From an uncultured Ligilactobacillus sp. (lineage in GTDB: Bacteria > Bacillota > Bacilli > Lactobacillales > Lactobacillaceae): DNA of 64,000 bases. The number at the start of each line of letters is the position of its first letter. Positions within the stretch are counted from its first letter, which is position 1. The translations under genes were made by a program, and so were the position numbers. Positions 57,305 through 64,000 of the stretch are shown piece after piece. The stretch is taken from assembly GCA_934215475.1 (NCBI GenBank), contig CAKPZY010000006.1, forward strand, positions 1 through 64,000, given 5' to 3'. Under the pieces are notes generated by a model. It did no database searches and was not told where the DNA came from. It was given only the letters and a program-made list of their open reading frames with translations.

Positions 57305-57931
57305 ATGTCAAAAATAATCGAAGAGCGACAAATCTCCGTGTTAAAGTTCATCTACGAATGTGTAAACGAAAAAGGATATCCACCAACCGTCCGGGAAATT
57401 GGTGAGGCTGTCAACCTCTCCTCGACATCTACAGTACATGGTCACATCGCACGTTTAGAGCAACGCGGATATATTCATAAAGATCCAACCAAGCCCCGCG
57501 CGCTGGAAATAACAGCTGCAGGAATGGAAGCTCTTGGGATCAATGAAAAGGAAAAACAAATTCCTGTCTTGGGGACAGTTACTGCCGGTAATCCAATCTT
57601 AACGGTTCAAGAGACCACCGATTATTTCCCTTTACCGCCCAATTATGATTCTGCCAACGATTTATTTATGCTGACCATCCGTGGGAAGAGTATGATCAAT
57701 GTCGGGATCTTAGATGGTGATGAGGTCATCGTCAGACAGCAAAGATCAGCCGATAATGGGGACATCGTGATTGCCATGACCGAAGACAACGAAGCAACAT
57801 GCAAGAGATTCTTCAAAGAAAAAGACCACTTTCGCCTTCAACCTGAAAATGACACCATGGACCCTATCATTTTAGATTCTGTTACTGTTTTAGGAAAAGT
57901 CGTCGGATTATACCGTGATTTTATCAGCTAA
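57305..57931 (+). CDS. lexA: LexA SOS repressor
   Basis: The 208-residue repressor has an N-terminal winged HTH ([29 protein letters not shown]) and a C-terminal autoprotease. The cleavage pair is Ala-Gly in TVTAGNPIL, the nucleophile Ser is in GKSMINVGI, and the Lys is in ATCKRFF. ATG 57305 is 7 bases after AGGTG; the GTG at 57296 overlaps the SD. Autoregulated via the box just upstream. Followed by a strong terminator. Confidence 0.96.
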   Translation: MSKIIEERQISVLKFIYECVNEKGYPPTVREIGEAVNLSSTSTVHGHIARLEQRGYIHKDPTKPRALEITAAGMEALGINEKEKQIPVLGTVTAGNPILTVQETTDYFPLPPNYDSANDLFMLTIRGKSMINVGILDGDEVIVRQQRSADNGDIVIAMTEDNEATCKRFFKEKDHFRLQPENDTMDPIILDSVTVLGKVVGLYRDFIS

Positions 57932-57945
57932 AATTTAACTAAATG

Positions 57946-57986
57946 ACCGTTCTGCCATAAAATTTATTCTGGCGGAACGGTTTTTT
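57946..57986 (+). terminator. Terminator of lexA
   Basis: CCGTTC-T-GCCA pairs with TGGC-G-GAACGG, followed by TTTTTT (57981-57986). Confidence 0.85.
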
Positions 57987-58024
57987 GGCGAGTCTTATTT
58001 TCAACAATCAAAAGATTCAGTCAA

Positions 58025-59731
58025 CTATGACTTGCTTGCTCCTGCTGATCTACCCAATTTCAGCAATTCAGCTGCATGTTTGCGTGCAAGATCAGTGATT
58101 TCAGTACCAGCCAACATTCTGGCCAATTCCTCGATCCTTTGGGGCTGGGAGAGTTTTTTCACAGATGTTTCTGTGCGACCCTTTTCAATATCTTTTGTTA
58201 CCAGAAAATGGTGTTCACTCACTGCAGCAACTTGAGGCAAGTGTGTGATACAAAGGACCTGTGAACCCTGCGAGATTTGGCTGATCTTTTCAGCAATAGC
58301 TTGGGCAACACGCCCGCTAACACCTGTATCTACTTCATCAAATATGATACTTGTTACTCCTTGCTGATGGGCAAAAATAGTTTTTAAGGCTAGCATGATC
58401 CGAGAAAGTTCCCCCCCGGAAGCAATCTTAGCCAAAGGTCCCATTGTTTCACCTTGATTGGTTTGAATATAAAACTCTACCCGATCTATGCCCGTGCGAG
58501 TCAAACATTCTTCTGAGTGTTTATTTGCTGACAAAAATTTAACAGAAAAGACGGCCTTTTCCATATATAGTGCGCTCAATTCACTATGAACTGCTTTTTC
58601 CAGCTGAATAGCGGCTTTCTTTCTCTCATTTGAGAGTTTAATAGCCATTTTTTTGGCTTTTGCGTAGGACTCTTTAACATTTTGACGCTGTTCATTCGAA
58701 TCCGCGTCGGTCTGCCGCATTTCTTTTAACTCATGAGCGATCTTTTGATAGTACTTGAGGATCTCACTGATAGAATTACCATATTTTCTTTTTAATTGAT
58801 GAATCACTTCTAATCTTTGTTCAATCTCATCTAACCTATTTTCATCCCACTCCATGCTGGACAACTGATCAGAAATATCATGGACAGAATCTGACAAAGT
58901 GTAATAGGCATCCGCAACACGTTGGCTAACCTGCCCCAGTTCTTTCGATAAATCGGACACATGTTGCAATTCCTCCATTGCAGCGCCAACTCGTCCCAAG
59001 GCGTCACTTTCTTCACTAGATAATATCTGATAACTATTTTCTAAAGCATCATGGATCATTTGATAATTGTCTAACTGTTCCTTTTCCTCAGCCAGGCTTT
59101 CTTCCTCATCCGGCTTGAGTTCGGCTGTTTTGATCTCTTGGACCTGGAACGAAAGCATGTCCAAACGTTGGGCCCATTCCTTTTCGTGCTTTTCTTTCTC
59201 ATCTAGACTCTTTTTTTGTTGCCTATATGATTCATACTGCTGACAGTACTCATTTTTCAATGTAATCAAACGAGAACCGGCAAAATTGTCTAACATAGCT
59301 AAATGATGATCTGGATGCATGAGTACTTGATGTTCATTCTGACCGTGAATATCGATCAGTGTTTCCCCTACTCGTCGCATATTAGTCAATGTAATCAGCT
59401 CACCGTTGATTCGACAAATGTTATGGCCATTGCGGTACAATTCACGTTGTAAGACCAGATCAGAATCTTCATAAGTTATGCCGATCTCGTCTAGGATCTT
59501 AAAAGCAAAAGCTCCTTTGGGTAAAGAGAACAAGCCTTGTAATAATGCTTTATTTTTGCCTTTTCTAATAAATTCAGTTGAACCGCGGCCTCCAGCCAAT
59601 AAACCAAGAGCATCGATCACAATAGATTTACCCGCACCAGTTTCTCCGGTCAGTACCGTCATTTTTGGTTGGAAGTCAATTTGAATTTTATCAATGATCG
59701 CAAAGTCTCGAATCGTCAAACTCCTTAACAA
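58025..59731 (-). CDS. recN: DNA repair protein RecN
   Basis: The 568-residue SMC-like ATPase has Walker A GETGAGKS near residue 30. A coiled-coil arm rich in Glu/Lys/Gln occupies the middle. The ABC signature SGGELSRIMLAL and Walker B SIIFDEVDTGVSG close the ATPase. Acts early in double-strand break repair. The start is TTG, 8-9 bases after GGAGGGG. Last gene of the folD-recN block, about 90 bases after argR. Confidence 0.95.
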   Translation of the reverse strand: MLRSLTIRDFAIIDKIQIDFQPKMTVLTGETGAGKSIVIDALGLLAGGRGSTEFIRKGKNKALLQGLFSLPKGAFAFKILDEIGITYEDSDLVLQRELYRNGHNICRINGELITLTNMRRVGETLIDIHGQNEHQVLMHPDHHLAMLDNFAGSRLITLKNEYCQQYESYRQQKKSLDEKEKHEKEWAQRLDMLSFQVQEIKTAELKPDEEESLAEEKEQLDNYQMIHDALENSYQILSSEESDALGRVGAAMEELQHVSDLSKELGQVSQRVADAYYTLSDSVHDISDQLSSMEWDENRLDEIEQRLEVIHQLKRKYGNSISEILKYYQKIAHELKEMRQTDADSNEQRQNVKESYAKAKKMAIKLSNERKKAAIQLEKAVHSELSALYMEKAVFSVKFLSANKHSEECLTRTGIDRVEFYIQTNQGETMGPLAKIASGGELSRIMLALKTIFAHQQGVTSIIFDEVDTGVSGRVAQAIAEKISQISQGSQVLCITHLPQVAAVSEHHFLVTKDIEKGRTETSVKKLSQPQRIEELARMLAGTEITDLARKHAAELLKLGRSAGASKS

Positions 59732-59820
59732 ATATCTTCCCCTCCACTGAATGTCATTTATGTAAGACTAGTCAAAACTGACTGAAAGTGAAAATTGCCG
59801 CCAAAATTTTTCCTACTGGT

Positions 59821-60279
59821 TCAATTTGTTTCAACCATTTGCAGCAATTTTTCCTGAATGTCCAATGCCCCCTGTTTTGATCTTGTAAATATCATAACAG
59901 TATCGTCATCACTTAAACACGCGAAAATCTCCGGATATTTCATTTTTTCAATTAAACTGGCAACAGTCGGCCCATTCCCGGGTTGGACCTTTAAGACGCA
60001 CATCTCATTATGTGCATCCAAATTAATATATGCGTCCTGTAGAGTCTTGGCTAATTTAACAGAAAAATCTACTTCTTTTTCTGTTGGGAGAGTGTAGCGA
60101 TAACTTCCATCATTCAGAGGAACTTTTATTAGCTGCAATTGTTTAATATCGCGGGAAATAGTAGCTTGGGTGACGTCAATACCACGCTTAGCCAATAACT
60201 TGACCAAGTCCTCTTGCCTATATACCGTATTTTCTACTAATATTTGCTTGAGCAATTTATGTCGTTCTTGTTTCTTCAT
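59821..60279 (-). CDS. argR: ArgR-family transcriptional regulator
   Basis: About 152 residues. Winged helix with QEDLVKLLAKRGIDVTQATISRDIKQLQLIKVP, then the C-terminal trimerisation and arginine-binding domain. It controls arginine biosynthesis or catabolism genes, none of which is in the window; adjacency to recN is standard in Firmicutes. ATG 60279 follows a weak GTGGATT. Confidence 0.92.
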   Translation of the reverse strand: MKKQERHKLLKQILVENTVYRQEDLVKLLAKRGIDVTQATISRDIKQLQLIKVPLNDGSYRYTLPTEKEVDFSVKLAKTLQDAYINLDAHNEMCVLKVQPGNGPTVASLIEKMKYPEIFACLSDDDTVMIFTRSKQGALDIQEKLLQMVETN

Positions 60280-60337
60280 AATAATCCACATACCCCACAA
60301 TTAAATTTTCCTATGCAACCAGGTATACTTTTTTAAA

Positions 60338-61159
60338 TCACCCTAGCAAAGTTTGATGAGCCTTTTTTATAACTTCAAATGGTTTAACGTTTAACAGATC
60401 TTGCCCCTTTTGATCGTCTGGTTTCGTCTCAAAATGTGCCAAAAATTCTATGTTTCCCGTTCCGCCGGTAATTGGTGAAAAGTCCAGGCCCTTAATGTCA
60501 TAACCCTCAGCTTGAGCAAACGCCAAGATCCTAGTCAATACTTCTAAATGGGTTTCACCATCCCTAACGATACCGTGTTTGCCAACTTTTTCTCTTCCCG
60601 CCTCAAACTGGGGCTTGACCAAAGCCACCACATCTTTGCCGGGTTTTAAAATCTCATGCAGCTTTGGTAAAATTAACCGCAGAGATATAAAAGAGACATC
60701 GATCGAAGCAAAATCAGGACGACCCTGCTTAAAATCCGCTAACTTACTATAACGAAAATTGGTATTCTCCATCACAACCACTCGGCGATCTTGCCGCAGC
60801 TTCCAGTCCAATTGATTAGTTCCAACATCTAAAGCGTAACTCATTTTTGCATTGTTTTGTAAAGCAACATCTGTAAAACCGCCAGTAGAAGAACCAATAT
60901 CTAAAACAGTTCGATCTGTCAGATCAATATTGAAGACTTTTAAAGCCTTAGCCAATTTTAAACCACCACGACTCACATAAGGCATTTTAGTCCCTTTAAA
61001 ATGCAATTTGACATCAGAGTCGATCTTCATACCCGGTTTATCCAAACGCTCCTCGTTTTCCCCCAAGATCTCACCTGCCATGACCGCTCTTTTAGCTTGC
61101 TCACGACTTTCAAATAACCCTTGTTGAACTAATAAAACATCAATTCTTTCTTTTTTCAT
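60338..61159 (-). CDS. tlyA: TlyA-family rRNA 2'-O-methyltransferase
   Basis: 273 residues. N-terminal S4 domain (residues 1-62), then an RrmJ-like methyltransferase domain with LDIGSSTGGFTDVAL and the conserved Lys in ALVKPQFEAG. The family, annotated hemolysin A, methylates rRNA ribose in mycobacteria; the target here is unverified. ATG follows AAGGTAG. Overlaps neither neighbour. Confidence 0.9.
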   Translation of the reverse strand: MKKERIDVLLVQQGLFESREQAKRAVMAGEILGENEERLDKPGMKIDSDVKLHFKGTKMPYVSRGGLKLAKALKVFNIDLTDRTVLDIGSSTGGFTDVALQNNAKMSYALDVGTNQLDWKLRQDRRVVVMENTNFRYSKLADFKQGRPDFASIDVSFISLRLILPKLHEILKPGKDVVALVKPQFEAGREKVGKHGIVRDGETHLEVLTRILAFAQAEGYDIKGLDFSPITGGTGNIEFLAHFETKPDDQKGQDLLNVKPFEVIKKAHQTLLG

Positions 61160-61169
61160 GCTTTCTACC

Positions 61170-62063
61170 TTATGCCTTAAAATATTCCAGTAATTCTTGA
61201 TATAATTCCGTTTTTACTCCAATTTCGCCTAAGTTACCAATAATAGCACGAGCTTGGCTCAGTGTCTTACTTAATTCTCGTCGTGCTCCAGCTAAGCCTA
61301 ACAAGCCGGGATATGTATTCTTTTGTTCACCCTTGTCCTTATGAACAGCTTTACCGAGCTGCTGCGCGGTCGATGTAACATCAAGAATATCATCGTAAAT
61401 TTGGAAAGCCAGCCCATAAGTTCGGCCTAACTTCTCCAAAAGTTTTTGCTGTGTACTTGTTGCCCCCGCCAAAATGGCACCTGCTTTAAATGCATAGTGG
61501 ATCAAGGCGCCCGTTTTACCCGCATGCAATACCTGTAACTGCTCTAAAGACAGTTGCTGGCCCTCTCCTTGAATATCACGGGCTTGGCCGTCTACCATTC
61601 CTAATGGGCCTGCAGCATGCGCCAAAGAGTGGATTAACTCTAATACTTGTGAGGCAGGTAGTTTAGCTTCAGACAACCACTCAAAAGCAGCGGTCAACAA
61701 ACCATCGCCTGCTAACACCGCTAAGGCTTCCCCAAAGATTTTGTGGTTTGTCGGTTTACCACGCCTCAAGTCGTCATTATCCATGGCCGGAAGATCATCA
61801 TGGATCAGAGAATATGTATGGATAAACTCCAAACTGCCAGCAATCGTGTAAACATTATGGTCAACTGGCACTCCAAAAGCATGACAAGTAGCAAAAATTA
61901 TCAGAGGTCTGATCCGCTTTCCGCCAGCTTGAACTGAATAACTCATTGCATTGCGCAAAACTTGATCACTGTCCAGATTTGTCAACCTCTTTTTCAGCTC
62001 GCTGTTTAGCTGAGCGACATCATTTTCTCTAATTTGTGTAAGGCTGCTAGTTTTCATTGTCAT
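61170..62063 (-). CDS. ispA: Geranyl/farnesyl diphosphate synthase
   Basis: About 298 residues, all-helical prenyltransferase. The first Asp-rich motif is [17 protein letters not shown] and the second QIYDDILDV, with KRIRPLI upstream. It condenses IPP and DMAPP made by the mevalonate operon into GPP/FPP for undecaprenyl phosphate. Two starts, ATG 62063 and 62057, are 6 bases apart after AAGGG; both overlap xseB. Confidence 0.94.
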   Translation of the reverse strand: MTMKTSSLTQIRENDVAQLNSELKKRLTNLDSDQVLRNAMSYSVQAGGKRIRPLIIFATCHAFGVPVDHNVYTIAGSLEFIHTYSLIHDDLPAMDNDDLRRGKPTNHKIFGEALAVLAGDGLLTAAFEWLSEAKLPASQVLELIHSLAHAAGPLGMVDGQARDIQGEGQQLSLEQLQVLHAGKTGALIHYAFKAGAILAGATSTQQKLLEKLGRTYGLAFQIYDDILDVTSTAQQLGKAVHKDKGEQKNTYPGLLGLAGARRELSKTLSQARAIIGNLGEIGVKTELYQELLEYFKA

Positions 62064-62292
62064 CTTGCCCTTGTTCAAATTTCTCTTCTTCCCCGTTCTC
62101 ATTTATGACTTTGGTCAAAGTATTCTCTGCGTTTTCCAAAGTCTTTTGGAGATCCTTGCTTAATTTGACACCCTTTTTAAAGGATTTTAGTGCTTCTTCT
62201 AGTGGAACATCACCTTGTTCAAGTTTAGTCACGATTTTTTCCAGTGCTTCCAAATTTTCTTCAAAGGTGGGACTTTTTTGTTCTTGTGCCAT
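62047..62292 (-). CDS. xseB: Exodeoxyribonuclease VII small subunit
   Basis: 81 residues, two long helices: [29 protein letters not shown], the defining XseB hairpin. A Glu/Asp-rich tail follows. ATG 62292 lies after GGAGG at 9 bases, one base beyond the xseA stop. The longer frame start at 62340 lies in xseA. Confidence 0.94.
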   Translation of the reverse strand: MAQEQKSPTFEENLEALEKIVTKLEQGDVPLEEALKSFKKGVKLSKDLQKTLENAENTLTKVINENGEEEKFEQGQDDNEN

Positions 62293-62293
62293 T

Positions 62294-63631
62294 TTATTTA
62301 TCCTCCATAGTCTTAATAATTCGTGCCTGTGCAATGCCATCAGCCAAATGTATTTTAACTATGCCATCGACATGCAATGCCCCAACACTTTTCACTATTT
62401 GACCATTTTGACTAACGTATGAAAAACCGCGCCCCATTATTGCCAACGGACTTAAGTCGTTCAAGTGATTGATATCTTGAGTTAAGCGATTGTGTTGTTT
62501 TGTCAGGTACTGTGTTAAGTTCTTTTGCAACTCACGAGTATCGTCGAAAAGAGATGACTTTAGATCCCGCACGCGAGGTGTCAAGTCAACCACCCGCAAA
62601 CGACTGTTTAATTGCAACTCAGCTTTTTGTGCTTGCGCTATTTTATGTTGAAAAGCAGCATCCAGCTTAGAATTTAAAAAATCTAATTTTTGAATATATC
62701 CTTCATACAACCGATTTGGCGTTCTAAAAATGTATGAACTTGTTAATTGGGACACCTGCTGTTCACTTTTGCGTAATTGTGACTTCAAAGCTTGAATCAA
62801 GCGCAACCGTTGCTGTTTAAGTTTCAAAATTTCATCTGCACGGACAGGAGTCGCCAACTCTGCTGCTGCCGTAGGTGTGGCAGCCCGCAGATCAGAAACA
62901 AGATCAGCAATAGTTGTATCAGTCTCATGCCCAACCGAAGAGATTACCGGAATTTCAGTTGCAGCTATGGCTCGAGCTACTTTCTCTTCATTAAAAGGCC
63001 ACAGATCTTCGATCGATCCGCCCCCCCGGCCAATGATCAAAACATCAAAATCATGATATGCTGCGACTTCCTTGATCCGCCCCACTAATGAATCAGCAGC
63101 TTTTTCGCCTTGAACTACGGCGGGAAACAAGACTAATTGTACGATTGGATAACGACGCCTTACTGTGGTGATAATATCACGAATCACTGCCCCGGATGGG
63201 CTTGTGATCACGGCAATTTTCTTTGGAAAATGTGGGACCGGCTTTTTGGCTACAGAAAATAAACCTTCATTAGCCAATTTCTTTTTTAACTGTTCATATG
63301 CTTCGTATAGGGCGCCAACTCCGTCTGGCTGCATGCTTTCAATGTTTATCTGATATGTACCATTAGGCTCGTAGAGATCGATCCGTCCAACTACTAAAAC
63401 TTTCATACCCTCTTCAGGAACAAATTTGACATGTTTGAAATTGGAGCTAAACATTACAGCATCAATTTTAGCTTGGTCATCTTTTAAACTGAAGTACTGA
63501 TGTCTGGGTCTTAAACGAAAATTTGAAATTTCACCTGTTAAAAAAACTCTCTGCAAATAAGGATCTACTACAAATTTGCGATGTAAGTAACGGGTCAAGG
63601 CAGTAACTGTTAGATATTTATCTTTGTCCAA
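62294..63631 (-). CDS. xseA: Exodeoxyribonuclease VII large subunit
   Basis: About 445 residues. N-terminal OB fold (residues 1-95, [19 protein letters not shown]), then the catalytic domain with [15 protein letters not shown] and [14 protein letters not shown], and a helical coiled-coil C-terminus. The start is TTG 63631 after GGAGG, inside the folD end. The TTG at 63658 adds nine residues without an SD. Confidence 0.95.
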   Translation of the reverse strand: MDKDKYLTVTALTRYLHRKFVVDPYLQRVFLTGEISNFRLRPRHQYFSLKDDQAKIDAVMFSSNFKHVKFVPEEGMKVLVVGRIDLYEPNGTYQINIESMQPDGVGALYEAYEQLKKKLANEGLFSVAKKPVPHFPKKIAVITSPSGAVIRDIITTVRRRYPIVQLVLFPAVVQGEKAADSLVGRIKEVAAYHDFDVLIIGRGGGSIEDLWPFNEEKVARAIAATEIPVISSVGHETDTTIADLVSDLRAATPTAAAELATPVRADEILKLKQQRLRLIQALKSQLRKSEQQVSQLTSSYIFRTPNRLYEGYIQKLDFLNSKLDAAFQHKIAQAQKAELQLNSRLRVVDLTPRVRDLKSSLFDDTRELQKNLTQYLTKQHNRLTQDINHLNDLSPLAIMGRGFSYVSQNGQIVKSVGALHVDGIVKIHLADGIAQARIIKTMEDK

Positions 63632-64000
63632 GCACCACGCCTCCTTTAGCCAACTCAATAGTTTGTTTCATTAGCATCACACTAGTCATCGGGCCAACAC
63701 CTCCAGGGACAGGAGTCAAAAAACCAGCGCGTCCTAACGCCTGTTCTTGACAAACATCACCAACTAATTTTCCATTAGGATCTCGGTTGATACCAACATC
63801 CACAACAACAGCGCCTGGTTTGATATATTCCTGGGTTATTATTTGTGGTCGACCGGTGGCTACTACTAGAATATCAGCAGTCTTGGTAATTTGTGCGAGC
63901 TGCTTAGTTTTACTATGCGCAATCGTGATCGTCGCATCGGCATTTAACAGCATTGCCGCTAACGGACGACCGACGATCGTACTCCTCCCGACTATCACGG
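63618..64000 (-). CDS. folD: FolD methylene-THF dehydrogenase/cyclohydrolase (5' part outside window)
   Basis: The C-terminal 127 residues are visible: [16 protein letters not shown] (NADP loop), [21 protein letters not shown] and [16 protein letters not shown]. The enzyme interconverts 5,10-methylene- and 10-formyl-THF and links with fhs. First gene of the recN block; its start is beyond the window edge. The 3' end overlaps xseA by 14 bases. Confidence 0.93.
   Translation of the reverse strand, partial: VIVGRSTIVGRPLAAMLLNADATITIAHSKTKQLAQITKTADILVVATGRPQIITQEYIKPGAVVVDVGINRDPNGKLVGDVCQEQALGRAGFLTPVPGGVGPMTSVMLMKQTIELAKGGVVLGQR

Noticed and set aside
1..64000. CRISPR arrays, insertion sequences, prophage and tRNA genes
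   Set aside because: Looked for direct-repeat arrays, transposase motifs and T-arm sequences; none seen.

Overview
The window looks like an ordinary, densely coded chromosomal segment of a low-GC lactic acid bacterium, most likely in the Lactobacillaceae. The reasons are the mevalonate-kinase operon instead of the MEP pathway, a PyrR-attenuated pyr operon that lacks pyrK, Firmicutes-type RNase P RNA directly after gpsB, recU next to pbp1A, a tseB-aspB-asnS cluster followed by dnaD-nth, and lexA divergent from a ynzC-type gene. I do not assign a genus. No phage, insertion sequence, CRISPR array, tRNA or plasmid gene was recognised.

Layout. 1-8.8 kb: rqcH on the + strand, then minus-strand genes: an unknown protein, an aminotransferase-murI-GNAT-HAD operon, a DeoR regulator, ppaC and an orphan LysR regulator. 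8.8-9.5 kb is a 720-base gene-free stretch with inverted and direct repeats. 9.5-20.8 kb: the complete UMP pathway pyrR-pyrP-pyrB-pyrC-carA-carB-pyrD-pyrF-pyrE, read right to left from one promoter, with PyrR-type attenuators before pyrR and before pyrP and an intrinsic terminator after pyrE. 20.8-26.4 kb: rluD-type synthase, lspA, fhs, a small membrane protein, an rRNA methyltransferase, rnpB and gpsB. 26.7-38.4 kb: ypsA, recU-pbp1A, nth, dnaD, asnS, aspB, tseB and dinG. 38.9-43 kb: mvk-mvaD-pmk-fni, which converts mevalonate to IPP/DMAPP; ispA at 61 kb uses those products. 43-51.8 kb: rsmF with a coupled MacB-like membrane protein, a MIP18-type Fe-S factor, an esterase, a Cof phosphatase, lysA, a C69 dipeptidase and an apparently metal-site-less metallo-beta-lactamase-fold protein. 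51.8-54.5 kb: rpsB-tsf with a structured rpsB leader, then a decayed D-2-hydroxyacid dehydrogenase gene. 54.7-57.9 kb: trmN6/GIY-YIG, plsC, yneF, ynzC and lexA. 58-64 kb: folD-xseA-xseB-ispA-tlyA-argR-recN, one tightly packed block that leaves the window inside folD.

Start codons were re-chosen from Shine-Dalgarno position. Fourteen of about 60 genes appear to start with TTG. Points most worth a second look: the MBL-fold pseudoenzyme at 50.8 kb, the mevalonate and pyr regulatory DNA, the rpsB leader RNA, the D-LDH-like pseudogene, the MacB-like protein without an ATPase, the 720-base gene-free stretch, and the duplicated palindromes flanking the fni terminator. I found no convincing undescribed multi-gene system here.
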